Of a stretch of 64,000 bases of DNA, positions 32,904-41,853 are shown piece by piece. The stretch is from Candidatus Avelusimicrobium cornigerorum. Its GTDB lineage: Bacteria; Elusimicrobiota; Elusimicrobia; Elusimicrobiales; Elusimicrobiaceae. Under the pieces are notes generated by a model, which had not been told where the DNA came from, did not search any database, and saw only the letters and a list, made by a program, of their open reading frames with translations. The first letter of the stretch is position 1. Each line of letters opens with the position of its first letter. A program made the translations under genes and the position numbers. The stretch spans positions 336 to 64,335 of the forward strand of contig DBXW01000008.1 in the NCBI GenBank assembly GCA_002309715.1, in the 5' to 3' direction.

Positions 32904-34073
32904 TCAACTGCGTTGTTTGTAAAACGGCGAGATGGCGCGCAGCCGCTCAATAATGGGCGGCAATTCCTTGAGCACCAAATCAATTTCCGCTTCCGTGTTT
33001 TCATCCGATAGCGAAAACCGGATAGACCCGTGCGCAAATTCAAACGGCACTTTCATGGCTCTGAGCACATGAGACGGCTCCAACGAGCCCGACGTGCACG
33101 CCGAGCCAGAAGACGCACAAACATGAAAATCATTCAAGTACATCAAAATAGATTCGCCTTCAATATACCCAAAACTGATATTGGTGGTATTCGGCACGCG
33201 GTTTTGTACGTCGCCATTGATTTTAACATCAGGAATAGCCGCCACAATACCTTTTTCCAACTTATCGCGCAAGGCGGCAATTTTTTGCACACTGCCATCG
33301 GTTAGACGCTTTTGCGCCAATTCTGCGGCTTTGCCGATACCCACAATATAGGGTACATTTTCCGTACCAGCCCGACGATGTTTTTCTTGATGGCCTCCCA
33401 CCAAATAAGGCACAAAACGCGCCCCGCGGCGTACATACAACGCACCGATACCTTTAGGACCATGAAATTTATGTGCACTAACCGATAAAAAATCGGCACC
33501 GACTTTTTGTACATCTATCGGTATTTTTCCGGCGGCCTGCACCGCATCCGTATGAAAAAGCGCTCCGTGTGCATGAGCAATTTGCGCAATTTCTTTAATG
33601 GGAAAAATCGTTCCTGTTTCGTTGTTGGCCCACATTACAGACACTAAAGAGGTATCCTCATCTATCAAACTTTTCAATTCTTCTAAATCAAAACGTCCCT
33701 GTTCATCTACGCGGATAAAATCAATTCGCCAACCCCGGCTCTCCAATAGCCGGCAAGGCTCTAAAACAGCCGGGTGTTCCACCGCCGAAGTAATAATATG
33801 TTTTTTATCCGGAAAGGCTTCCGCCGCCGAAAAAAGCACCGCATCGTTACTTTCGGTAGCACAAGAAGTAAAAATAATTTCGTCGTCGTAAGCAGCATGG
33901 ATAAGAGCAGCCATTTGATGACGAGCCGCATCAATTGCGTGTCGGTTCTGACCGCCGAAAGTGTGCATACTGGAAGCATTGCCGTATTTGTCACTAAAAT
34001 AAGGCATCATGGCTTCCACCACTTGCGGATAGCAACGAGTTGTTGCATTATTATCCAAATAAATTTCCTTCAT
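32904..34073 (-). CDS. nifS: Cysteine desulfurase, NifS type
   Basis: A class V aminotransferase-fold PLP enzyme (389 residues) that gives sulfur for Fe-S cluster building. The N-terminal YLDNNATT, the PLP lysine K202 in SVSAHKFHGPKG, and the mobile catalytic Cys C326 in SSGSACTSG are present. The short SGSACTSG form is the NifS/IscS type. It follows nifU by 2 nt, so the pair supplies Fe-S clusters. Confidence 0.95.
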   Translation of the reverse strand: MKEIYLDNNATTRCYPQVVEAMMPYFSDKYGNASSMHTFGGQNRHAIDAARHQMAALIHAAYDDEIIFTSCATESNDAVLFSAAEAFPDKKHIITSAVEHPAVLEPCRLLESRGWRIDFIRVDEQGRFDLEELKSLIDEDTSLVSVMWANNETGTIFPIKEIAQIAHAHGALFHTDAVQAAGKIPIDVQKVGADFLSVSAHKFHGPKGIGALYVRRGARFVPYLVGGHQEKHRRAGTENVPYIVGIGKAAELAQKRLTDGSVQKIAALRDKLEKGIVAAIPDVKINGDVQNRVPNTTNISFGYIEGESILMYLNDFHVCASSGSACTSGSLEPSHVLRAMKVPFEFAHGSIRFSLSDENTEAEIDLVLKELPPIIERLRAISPFYKQRS

Positions 34074-34075
34074 CC

Positions 34076-34924
34076 TTACGCCTGCTCAACGATTATAGAT
34101 TTATCCAACTTTTCTTGGAGTGTTTTTTCTATAAAATTTTTGATAGTGGCTTGCGCATTCACACAACCGCTGCACATCCCCACCAACCGAATTTTAACCG
34201 TACTGCCCGCCAAATCAACAAGTTCCGCCGAGCCGCCGTCGCGATTTAATTTCGGACGAATTTCTTCTTCCAATACTTTTTCAACGGCTTTGATTTTTTC
34301 CACAATCGTTTTTTCGCTATAGGGTTTTTGGCTCGTAATTTCCGCCGGAGCAGCACCATTAACTTTATCTAAAATCTTTTGGATTTCCCCCTTGCACCGG
34401 CCGCACGCACCGCCGGCTTTGGTAAAGTGGGTAACATCTTCCACTGTTTTCAAATGATTTAAGCGAACGGCTTTAATAATGGCTTCTTCGGATACATTAA
34501 AACAATGACAAATAATTTTTTCTTCTTGTTGTTCAAACTCTACCGGTTTTCCCCCCTGACGATAACTGCGGATAGCGGCATCCAACGCTTCCATACCCAT
34601 TACCGAGCAATGCATTTTTTCGGCCGGCAAATTGCCTAGCGCATCCGCAATATCCTGGTTGGTAATGCGGGATGCTTCTTCCAATGTTTTACCTTTCACC
34701 ATTTCGGTCAACATAGAAGAAGACGCTATCGCGCTGGCACAACCGAACGTTTCAAACTTGGCATCTTCAATGACTTCGGTTTCTTTGTTTACTTTAATCG
34801 TTAAACGCAGCGCATCCCCGCAAATTAAACTGCCCACTTGGCCGGTGCCGTCTGCGTTTTCAATAGTCCCCACATTGCGCGGGTTTTTAAAATGATCCAT
34901 CACTTTATCGGTATAATCCCACAT
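34076..34924 (-). CDS. nifU: Fe-S cluster scaffold NifU, full three-domain type
   Basis: A 282-residue scaffold. The N-terminal IscU-like domain has its three ligands C35, C62, C106. The central [2Fe-2S] domain has C139/C141 and C174/C177. The C-terminal Nfu domain ends with MCSGC (C251, C254). The start at 34924 follows a GGGGGAAG site and gives the standard MWDYTDKVMDHFKNPRN opening. No nitrogenase genes are present, so it probably acts as the housekeeping Fe-S system, as in Helicobacter and Campylobacter, and would serve HydG and other clusters. Confidence 0.95.
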   Translation of the reverse strand: MWDYTDKVMDHFKNPRNVGTIENADGTGQVGSLICGDALRLTIKVNKETEVIEDAKFETFGCASAIASSSMLTEMVKGKTLEEASRITNQDIADALGNLPAEKMHCSVMGMEALDAAIRSYRQGGKPVEFEQQEEKIICHCFNVSEEAIIKAVRLNHLKTVEDVTHFTKAGGACGRCKGEIQKILDKVNGAAPAEITSQKPYSEKTIVEKIKAVEKVLEEEIRPKLNRDGGSAELVDLAGSTVKIRLVGMCSGCVNAQATIKNFIEKTLQEKLDKSIIVEQA

Positions 34925-35014
34925 ACTTCCCCCTATATGATTATATTGTACCATTTTAACCCCTGCTCACGCGCCATAAAACGGCTACAGTTTAATGCCT
35001 AACGCCTTTTTTGC

Positions 35015-35020
35015 TAAAAT
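35015..35020 (+). promoter_or_regulatory. Extended -10 promoter of nadK
   Basis: TGC then TAAAAT, ending 9 nt before the nadK ATG. The leader would be 0-3 nt. Confidence 0.5.
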
Positions 35021-35029
35021 GAAAGTACA

Positions 35030-35854
35030 ATGAATTTTTCCCGCATACTTGTCTTTTATAATGACCAAAAGCCCCTCAATGCCCCTTTGGCAAAAGAAGT
35101 GGCCGCCTGGCTTTCCGCCCAAAAAATAGCGGTGCGCGTTAGCACGGACTTTGAAAATTTAGACCAAAACGACTTGCTCATTTGTATGGGTGGAGACGGC
35201 GCCTTGCTGCGCTGCGCGCGTGAAGCGGCTGCGTTGCAAGTGCCGATATTAGGTATCAACTGCGGCACGCTCGGTTTTTTGGCAACGTGTGAAAAAGAAG
35301 ATTTTAAACAAGTTTTAGCGGATATTTTAAAAGGAAATTTTTTGCTTTGCGAGCGGATGATGTTATCCGTCTGCGTGCAATTTCCCGACGGGAAAAAACA
35401 ACATTTTTGTGCCCTAAATGATTGTGTATTGCGCGCAGACAAACCGCGTGCACTCACCGTACAGGCCGATTTTAATACCCGCCAACTGCCGCCCTATTTT
35501 GGTGACGGCGTATTGGTTTCCACGCCTACCGGCTCTACCGCGTATGCACTGGCAGCGGGCGGCCCGATTGTAGCACCCGGGGTGGAAGGATTGCTCGTTA
35601 CCCCGATTTGTGCCCACACCCTTACGCAACGGCCGCTTTTATTGCCCGCCGACGGATCCCTTGTTTTACGCCCGATTTTAAAAACTTCTTTAGACGGGGC
35701 TTATTTAAGTTTAGACGGGCAAGTCAATTTATCGCTTACTGCTAGCAGCACTGTGCAAATCACACGGGCTGCGCGAAACGCCCGATTTTTAATGACTCCG
35801 GAACGCGATTATTTTGCTATGTTAAACCGAAAACTAAATTGGGGGTGCCGCTAA
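35030..35854 (+). CDS. nadK: NAD kinase
   Basis: A 274-residue ATP-NAD kinase making NADP. The GGDG motif is at residues 54-57 and NCGTLGFLA follows. The substrate-binding GVLVSTPTGSTAYALAAGG and the glycine-rich C-terminal half are complete. No Shine-Dalgarno sequence is present. It lies 1 nt before recN, a common pairing. Confidence 0.95.
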   Translation: MNFSRILVFYNDQKPLNAPLAKEVAAWLSAQKIAVRVSTDFENLDQNDLLICMGGDGALLRCAREAAALQVPILGINCGTLGFLATCEKEDFKQVLADILKGNFLLCERMMLSVCVQFPDGKKQHFCALNDCVLRADKPRALTVQADFNTRQLPPYFGDGVLVSTPTGSTAYALAAGGPIVAPGVEGLLVTPICAHTLTQRPLLLPADGSLVLRPILKTSLDGAYLSLDGQVNLSLTASSTVQITRAARNARFLMTPERDYFAMLNRKLNWGCR

Positions 35855-35855
35855 A

Positions 35856-37514
35856 ATGCTTACGCACCTGCACGTTCAAAATTTTGCCATTATTGACGAT
35901 ATGACGCTTGATTTTTCGGAAGGACTAACCGTTTTTTCCGGTGAGACCGGGGCCGGAAAATCTATTGTAATAGAAGCGTTGGGGTTTGTGCTTGGCGCGC
36001 GCGGAGATGTGTCTGTTATTAAAGACGGAGCCGAGCGCATGTGCGTAACCGCTGAATTTAAAAGCGCCTGTTTACCTACCGATATACGCACCCAATACCA
36101 CTTATCCGCAGACCGTTTTACCTTACGGCGCGAATTAGATAAAAAGGGCAAAGGCAAAGCACAAATAGATGGGCGCGCCGTTACCGTAACCACCTTGGCC
36201 CAAATCGGCCGCTATTTGGTAGATTTCCACGGGCAACACGACCACCAAAGTCTCCTTCACGCCTCGGTGCATTTAAACTTATTAGACCATTTTGCCAAGC
36301 ACGGTGATTTGCTTACACACATGCAAACAGCCTACCAAACCGAGCAAGAAATTATTGCTAAATTAGACGCTATCCGTTTAAGCGCACAAGAAAAAGAACG
36401 CTTGCTGGATTTATATTCTTATCAATTAAAAGAAATTGAAGATGTACATCCGACCGCCGATGAAGACGTGCAATTAGAAACCGCCTTGCCCAAACTCAAA
36501 CACGCGGGCAAACTTTTGGAAATGGCCGAAGAAGCCTACGAAGAATTGTATAACACCGAAAATTCTGCCGCTTCACGCACTTCCCGCGCGGCTAAATTGC
36601 TGACGCAGATGGCTGAATTAGATGATAATTTGATGGCCCTGTCGCAAGATGTTAACACCGCGCTTGTTACGTTGGAAGACGCCGCCCAAACACTCGGCAG
36701 TTACAAAGACGATATGGATGTGGATCCCAACGCACTGGACAAAATGCTCACGCGTCACGAAAAATTGAAACGCTTAAAAGCCAAATACGGCCCGGAACTA
36801 ACTGACGTACTTGCCACCGCAGACGATTTGCGCCTGAAAATCAAAAATCTGCAACACGCCGAAGAACACGAACAAGATTTAGAAAATGATTTAAAAACCG
36901 CGCACGAACACGTATTAAAACTTGCCCGCTCCTTACATGACAAACGAATGAAAGCGGCCGAAAAATTAGCCCGATTGATTACCGAAGAAATCCGCCCGCT
37001 TGGATTTAATCAAGTTAAATTTTCCGTAGCCGTAGAAATGGATGAAGAAAACATCACTTCTACCGGGGCTGACAAAGTAGAGTTTTTATTCTCACCCAAT
37101 CCCGGTCAAGCCTTGCGCCCGTTAAAGAATATCGCATCAGGCGGTGAAATTTCCCGCGTAATGTTGGGGCTTAAAACCGTGCTTGCTCCCACCGTGCCGG
37201 TAATGGTTTTTGACGAAATAGATGCCGGTATCGGCGGAGAAACCGGACATTTGGTCGGACAAAAATTACGCTTGGCCGCCAACGGGAAACAGGTTTTATG
37301 CGTTACCCATTTAGCACAGGTAGCCGCTCAAGCGCACTTTAATTTTCATGTAGAAAAAACCGCCACCAAAAATTCTACCAATGTGACCATTTCTCCCTTA
37401 GTTGGCGAAACGCTAACCACCGAAATTGCCCGTATGCTGGGAGGAAACAGCGCCAAAACATCCGCCGCATTTAATCACGCCAAAGAACTTTTACAAGAGG
37501 TGAACCGTGCTTAA
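35856..37514 (+). CDS. recN: DNA repair protein RecN
   Basis: A 552-residue SMC-like ATPase for double-strand break repair. Walker A GETGAGKS is at residues 29-36, a long coiled-coil region follows, then the ABC signature (IASGGEISRVMLGLK) and Walker B (MVFDEIDAGIGG). All expected parts are intact. It follows nadK by 1 nt, and a small membrane-protein gene starts within its last codons. Confidence 0.96.
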   Translation: MLTHLHVQNFAIIDDMTLDFSEGLTVFSGETGAGKSIVIEALGFVLGARGDVSVIKDGAERMCVTAEFKSACLPTDIRTQYHLSADRFTLRRELDKKGKGKAQIDGRAVTVTTLAQIGRYLVDFHGQHDHQSLLHASVHLNLLDHFAKHGDLLTHMQTAYQTEQEIIAKLDAIRLSAQEKERLLDLYSYQLKEIEDVHPTADEDVQLETALPKLKHAGKLLEMAEEAYEELYNTENSAASRTSRAAKLLTQMAELDDNLMALSQDVNTALVTLEDAAQTLGSYKDDMDVDPNALDKMLTRHEKLKRLKAKYGPELTDVLATADDLRLKIKNLQHAEEHEQDLENDLKTAHEHVLKLARSLHDKRMKAAEKLARLITEEIRPLGFNQVKFSVAVEMDEENITSTGADKVEFLFSPNPGQALRPLKNIASGGEISRVMLGLKTVLAPTVPVMVFDEIDAGIGGETGHLVGQKLRLAANGKQVLCVTHLAQVAAQAHFNFHVEKTATKNSTNVTISPLVGETLTTEIARMLGGNSAKTSAAFNHAKELLQEVNRA

Positions 37515-37776
37515 AAACATTCTCCCGCATCGTTGGATAAAAACCGGTGCACTTATTGTTATTTGCCAAGTGCTTTTTTATATTGCTTTTGTGGTGGGTT
37601 TTTATTCTCTGGTGCAGTTGATATACTCTTTGTTTTCTGCCGAGTTAATCCCCGCACGTCGGATATTGTTTCTGGCGCTTTTTCAAAGTTTTTTATTATG
37701 CGCCGCAAGCGCTTGCCTAATGCGAATTTTGCAAACGTTACGCGTTCTACTGCAAAATAAAACCCAAACAAACTAA
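37507..37776 (+). CDS. Small two-helix membrane protein, function unknown
   Basis: An 89-residue protein with two hydrophobic segments and basic ends. Start GTG at 37507, overlapping recN by 8 nt and preceded by an AGAGGTG site, so it is probably coupled to recN. Not recognised. It looks distantly similar to the next gene in size, helix order and the C-terminal ILQ-LR segment. Confidence 0.6.
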   Translation: MLKNILPHRWIKTGALIVICQVLFYIAFVVGFYSLVQLIYSLFSAELIPARRILFLALFQSFLLCAASACLMRILQTLRVLLQNKTQTN

Positions 37777-37793
37777 ACAAAACTTCGTTCTTT

Positions 37794-37802
37794 TGATACA
37801 AT
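37794..37802 (+). promoter_or_regulatory. Extended -10 promoter
   Basis: TGATACAAT, followed at the likely start of the transcript by the palindrome GGGAAAATTTCCC (37811-37823). Confidence 0.45.
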
Positions 37803-37848
37803 GTAGGTAAGGGAAAATTTCCCTATCTATGATATAAGGAGTCATGCT

Positions 37849-38160
37849 ATGTCTAAATGCTGCAAATATGCTAAATGGTATCCGCACAACTGGTTGTGCC
37901 TCAAGGGGTTGTCTATCGTGTTTATCGTATTATTTTATCTCACGTTAGCCCATCTTATCTACCAAGCCATCTCCATTTTGACGCACCCGGCTTTTACCGG
38001 AAGCACCATGTGGATGATTTTGCTTGGTTATACCCTTAGCGAAGCCGGTGTGGCTATCGGGTTTTTAACCGTTGCAAAAATTTTGCAGGCTTTGCGCAAA
38101 ATTAAACAAGCCGTAGCCCCGTGCTGCTGCGAGGCAAAAGCCACCGAAGAAGGTAAATAA
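37849..38160 (+). CDS. Small two-helix membrane protein with Cys-rich ends
   Basis: A 103-residue protein with two long hydrophobic segments. The N-terminus starts SKCCKYAKWYPHNWLC and the tail has CCC, so Cys clusters flank the membrane part on the same (probably cytoplasmic) side. AAGGAG site. No family recognised; a possible distant paralogue of the 37507 protein. A terminator follows directly. Confidence 0.7.
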   Translation: MSKCCKYAKWYPHNWLCLKGLSIVFIVLFYLTLAHLIYQAISILTHPAFTGSTMWMILLGYTLSEAGVAIGFLTVAKILQALRKIKQAVAPCCCEAKATEEGK

Positions 38161-38168
38161 CTATTTGA

Positions 38169-38192
38169 GGGCGCGCGCAAGCGCGCCCTTTT
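38169..38192 (+). terminator. Intrinsic terminator
   Basis: 8-bp stem GGGCGCGC/GCGCGCCC, GCAA loop, then TTTT. Confidence 0.8.
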
Positions 38193-38213
38193 ACCTGGTC
38201 ATAGGACAGCCGT

Positions 38214-39518
38214 ATGAAGAAATTTGTTCTTCTTGTTTTATGTTATTTCGTTACATTAGCCGTGCAAGCCGAAACGCTTAAGATGAAAGACGGCTCACTT
38301 ATTAGCGGGTCTATTTTATCACAAACAGAATACACGCTTAACTTGGCTACTTCTTACGGGAACATTACCCTTAACCAACGCGATATTGAACAAATTTTGC
38401 CCGACAAACATCGTCTTATTTTAAAAGGCGGTTCGCAGTTAGTAGGTATTATTTTGGACATGGATGAATTTAACCTCAAACTGCAAACTGACGACGGGAC
38501 CGTCGTTAATATAGATATGCCGCAAATCGTTTCCATAGAAGCGTATGATTACGACCGCGGCAAGAACGCTCAACAAGAATTTGTAGAGAAAAAAATTGAA
38601 CAAGAGCAACAAGCCAAAGTTGCTCAAGAAGCAGCCCAAGCCGCCGCTGCTACCGGTGCCGTAACCGCCGGCGGACTGACTTTTGATTCCGACATTGACC
38701 AAGTGTTTAATGCCCGCAAAGCAGCCGTGGTAAACGGACAGGTGCAAACTCCATCCGCGCAAATACAACAGACCGCCGCCAAACCGTTAAGCGACGAAGA
38801 AGCCTTCCTCAAAAACGTAAAATCCGGGGCCATTTCCCCCAAAGAATATGCCGCCGCGGCCAAAGAAGAATTATCCGCCAAAAAGGCGCAAGCAAAAACA
38901 ACTCCCAAGTCCGTTAAACGGGTAGAAAAAAACTTCTCTAAATACTTCGCTGTTCAGATAGGCGCTATCCCCCTTGATTTAAAAGCAAAAGGAGAACTCC
39001 CCATCGGATCTGATACCATTGATTTAGGCGACGAAGGCTTGGATATGGGCAAAACAGGGGTAGCCGTATCCAGCAAATTTTTATGGCGCGTTAAAGAAAG
39101 CAATCTTTGGTTAGGCCCAACCGTCTCTTTCTTCAATATATCTAACAAAAAATACAATTTACAAAGCGGAACCGATGCCTATGAATTAAGTTCCAGCGGG
39201 AGTGCTTTTGCGCTGGGAGCCGCCGCCAATTATTATATAAATCCAAAAAGCCGCTTCGCTTTTTACTTAACGGGAACCGCCCAATACGAAATGCTCTCGC
39301 TGAATTATCACGGATTGAAAAACGCCACAACTGCCGTCAGCGATTCTGTTTCTTCCAATGGCTTGTCCGGGGCCGCGGGGGTAGGTGTGGAAACGTGGAT
39401 TGATGATTTAATGCTCGGGTTAGAAGTACGCCAAGTGTTTTCACCGCGCAAGAAGGTACTGAAAGATTCCGCCGCTTCTAACACCGTGGCACAAGTGCAA
39501 TTAAGTTGGAAATTTTAA
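38214..39518 (+). CDS. Exported protein: two LSm-like repeats, coiled coil, C-terminal outer-membrane barrel
   Basis: A 434-residue protein with a Sec signal peptide (cut near Ala19). Residues ~20-110 hold two copies of a short beta unit (LKMKDGSLISGSI...ITLNQRDIEQI, then LILKGGSQLVGII...VNIDMPQIVSI) like the SH3/LSm-type repeats of some periplasmic proteins. An Ala/Gln-rich helical stretch (~115-150) and a linker follow. The last ~190 residues show alternating beta pattern and end in a C-terminal Phe (QLSWKF), the mark of an outer-membrane beta barrel inserted by BamA. The overall architecture is not one I can name. The TAATG overlap couples it to glycerate kinase. Confidence 0.75.
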   Translation: MKKFVLLVLCYFVTLAVQAETLKMKDGSLISGSILSQTEYTLNLATSYGNITLNQRDIEQILPDKHRLILKGGSQLVGIILDMDEFNLKLQTDDGTVVNIDMPQIVSIEAYDYDRGKNAQQEFVEKKIEQEQQAKVAQEAAQAAAATGAVTAGGLTFDSDIDQVFNARKAAVVNGQVQTPSAQIQQTAAKPLSDEEAFLKNVKSGAISPKEYAAAAKEELSAKKAQAKTTPKSVKRVEKNFSKYFAVQIGAIPLDLKAKGELPIGSDTIDLGDEGLDMGKTGVAVSSKFLWRVKESNLWLGPTVSFFNISNKKYNLQSGTDAYELSSSGSAFALGAAANYYINPKSRFAFYLTGTAQYEMLSLNYHGLKNATTAVSDSVSSNGLSGAAGVGVETWIDDLMLGLEVRQVFSPRKKVLKDSAASNTVAQVQLSWKF

Positions 39519-40621
39519 TGAAAATTCTTGCTCTGCCCAACGCGCTAAAAGGTTCTCTCTCCGCGCGAAAAGCGGGGCAAGTTTTTTTACGCACATTAAC
39601 CCCTGTCCATACATTGCGCACGTGGCCTATTTGCGATGGCGGAGACGGATTGTTAGATTTTTTTAAATCATTAGATCCTCACGCCAAAACCGTTTTTGTA
39701 ACCGCCAAAAATGCCTTCTTAAAAAACAAACGAGTCCCTTTTCTCTTATTATCCGACCAAAAAACCGCCGTATTGGAGACTGCCCAAATTTGCGGGCTTG
39801 GAAATGCCACCCCAAAAGAGTTGGATCCCTTGGGAGCATCCTCTTACGGAGTTGGCCAAGTGTTATCTGCCGCGGTTAAACGCGGCGCCAAAACAATTTA
39901 TGTGGGGCTTGGCGGAGTGGCATGTAATGACGGCGGCGCGGGGATGGTGCAAGCCTGCAAAGCGTGTTTATACGACAAAAACGGCGGCGAACTTTTGCCC
40001 GGTGCACAAGCCTTGTTAAAATTAAAACAACTGGAATTATCCCCTTTAAAAAAACTTTTTAAAGGAATTAAAATTATAGGAATTGCAGACGTAAAAAACC
40101 CGCTACTCGGCCCGCTTGGTTCAGCCCGCGTTTTCGGCCCGCAAAAAGGGGCTTCCCCTAAACAGGTAGATATGTTGGAACGCGCATTAACCGTATGGGA
40201 GAAAGTCTTGCAAAAAACAACCGGAAAAAAGATTGCTCATGTCCCAAGCACCGGGGCTGCCGGCGCGATTGCGGCCGGACTATACGCTTGTTTAGGTGCC
40301 AAATTATGTTTGGGAGCAGAACATCTTTTTAAAAAAGCATGCTTGGAAAAATGGTTTTCTTGGGCCGATTTAATCATCACATGTGAAGGAAAATTAGACG
40401 CACAAACATTTTACGGAAAAGCACCGGGCGTCGTTTTGCATTTAGCCAAAAAACACAATAAACCCGTATTATTTATTTGCGGACAAGCGGATTTTTCCGT
40501 TTTACACAAAAAAAATCTTCCCGCCTTGAAAGTGGCTCCGCTCATTGATTTTGCTACTGATGAAAATGACGCAAAAAAACACGCGGCAAAGTATATCCGC
40601 CGCGTGTTAAATTGCCTATAA
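39518..40621 (+). CDS. Glycerate kinase (GarK/GlxK family)
   Basis: A 367-residue glycerate kinase (PF02595 type) that phosphorylates glycerate to 2- or 3-phosphoglycerate. The opening is PNALKGSLSARKAGQVF, with CDGGDGLLD at residues ~39-47. Further motifs are GLGGVACNDGGAGM and TGAAGAIAAGL, and the ITCEGKLDAQTFYGKAPGV block. The start at 39518 shares bases with the preceding stop (TAATG). The type and position specificity cannot be read from sequence. Confidence 0.9.
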   Translation: MKILALPNALKGSLSARKAGQVFLRTLTPVHTLRTWPICDGGDGLLDFFKSLDPHAKTVFVTAKNAFLKNKRVPFLLLSDQKTAVLETAQICGLGNATPKELDPLGASSYGVGQVLSAAVKRGAKTIYVGLGGVACNDGGAGMVQACKACLYDKNGGELLPGAQALLKLKQLELSPLKKLFKGIKIIGIADVKNPLLGPLGSARVFGPQKGASPKQVDMLERALTVWEKVLQKTTGKKIAHVPSTGAAGAIAAGLYACLGAKLCLGAEHLFKKACLEKWFSWADLIITCEGKLDAQTFYGKAPGVVLHLAKKHNKPVLFICGQADFSVLHKKNLPALKVAPLIDFATDENDAKKHAAKYIRRVLNCL

Positions 40622-40625
40622 AACA

Positions 40626-41852
40626 CTAATATAACGGTATGCCATACTCCTTGGCCAGCGCGTTATAGCGGTCAATTACTTTACGCACGAATTTCCGTTT
40701 TTCCGTATAAGCCCCCGGGAAAAACCCACTCTTAAAACCGGCAATGACCAAGTTCTTTAAATCTTTGGGAGACAGGGGAATGTTTTTGACAAGCAGTTCC
40801 ATTTCTTTGGTAACGCAAGTATTAGAAACTAAGCGGTTATCGGTATTGATAGTAACAGGCAACCCGTGTTTTATCATCTCTTTAATGGGATGATTTTTAA
40901 CCGATTTAATCTCCGGCAACGTTTGCAAGTTGCTTGTTAAACAAACTTCCACGCCGATACGCTCGCTGGCCAGGTAGTTTGCTAACGAGTCCACATAGGC
41001 CTGTTTGTCGGTTACTTTGCGGTCTTTAATCATATCCGCCGAAAAAAGATGCGTGCCGTGCCCAATGCGGTTAGCGTAACACTCGGTAATGGCTTGGAAA
41101 ATAGATTCCGGCCCGTATGCCTCGCCGGAGTGGACTGTTTTGCGTATAAAATGCCGGTGCACATAACGATAAGCCGCCACATGATCGGCCGCCGGATAAC
41201 CCGCCTCTTCACCGGCCAAGTCAAACCCAACAATCGGCAAATGCTCTTCGTTAACCATTTTTACAATCATCTTGGCAAGTTCCAAAGACGCAATTCCAAC
41301 AATTTCGCTTTTTGAAAACTGTGTTAGTGTGCCGATAAGGGTTGCATAATACGGAGACATAAACTTATTAAAATTACGCATGGCACACGCGATAATACCA
41401 AAGTGGAATTCCAATTCATCTCCATTTTGAACCGCGGCAGAAGTATTATGTTCTTCTTGAGCGCGGGTTAAACCACGGGCCACCGCGCGAATAGCCTCTT
41501 GGGCCGTAAGAGACCCGTTAGCGTGTAATTGCGGGGCAAAACGTACTTCCATATACCGCACGCCTTCGGCAATAGCATCTTGCCCTAATTCATAAGAAAT
41601 GCGTTCTATGCTTGGAGCATCTTGCATCACAGCATCGGTATAACTAAACCCTTTTAAATACTCTACCAAAGACGCGTATTTATCTTTAAAAACTTTTTGA
41701 CGCAAGCCCTTTTCCGTATACGCGGGGAGTTCTATCCCATGTTTTTTTGCCAAATCAATCAGCGTAGAAAGGCGTAGAGAGCCGTCTAAATGAACGTGCA
41801 AATCGGCTTTCGGGATACGGCGTAAAAAAGCAGCAGGTATTTTGAGTTTCAT
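40626..41852 (-). CDS. add: Adenosine deaminase
   Basis: A 408-residue metal-dependent hydrolase converting adenosine to inosine. The zinc ligands start with H19 and H21 (KADLHVHLDGSLR), and the other motifs are GFDLAGEE, HSGEAYGPES, GHGTHLF and the C-terminal NTDNRLVS. It is longer than E. coli Add (~333 residues), with extra residues mainly in the middle (~residues 100-180). The start at 41852 follows GGAG and lies 1 nt after cysS. A related adenine or AMP deaminase activity is possible. Confidence 0.85.
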   Translation of the reverse strand: MKLKIPAAFLRRIPKADLHVHLDGSLRLSTLIDLAKKHGIELPAYTEKGLRQKVFKDKYASLVEYLKGFSYTDAVMQDAPSIERISYELGQDAIAEGVRYMEVRFAPQLHANGSLTAQEAIRAVARGLTRAQEEHNTSAAVQNGDELEFHFGIIACAMRNFNKFMSPYYATLIGTLTQFSKSEIVGIASLELAKMIVKMVNEEHLPIVGFDLAGEEAGYPAADHVAAYRYVHRHFIRKTVHSGEAYGPESIFQAITECYANRIGHGTHLFSADMIKDRKVTDKQAYVDSLANYLASERIGVEVCLTSNLQTLPEIKSVKNHPIKEMIKHGLPVTINTDNRLVSNTCVTKEMELLVKNIPLSPKDLKNLVIAGFKSGFFPGAYTEKRKFVRKVIDRYNALAKEYGIPLY

Positions 41853-41853
41853 A

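Noticed and set aside
34076..34924. Evidence for nitrogen fixation
   Set aside because: NifU and NifS alone also serve as general Fe-S systems; no nitrogenase gene is seen.
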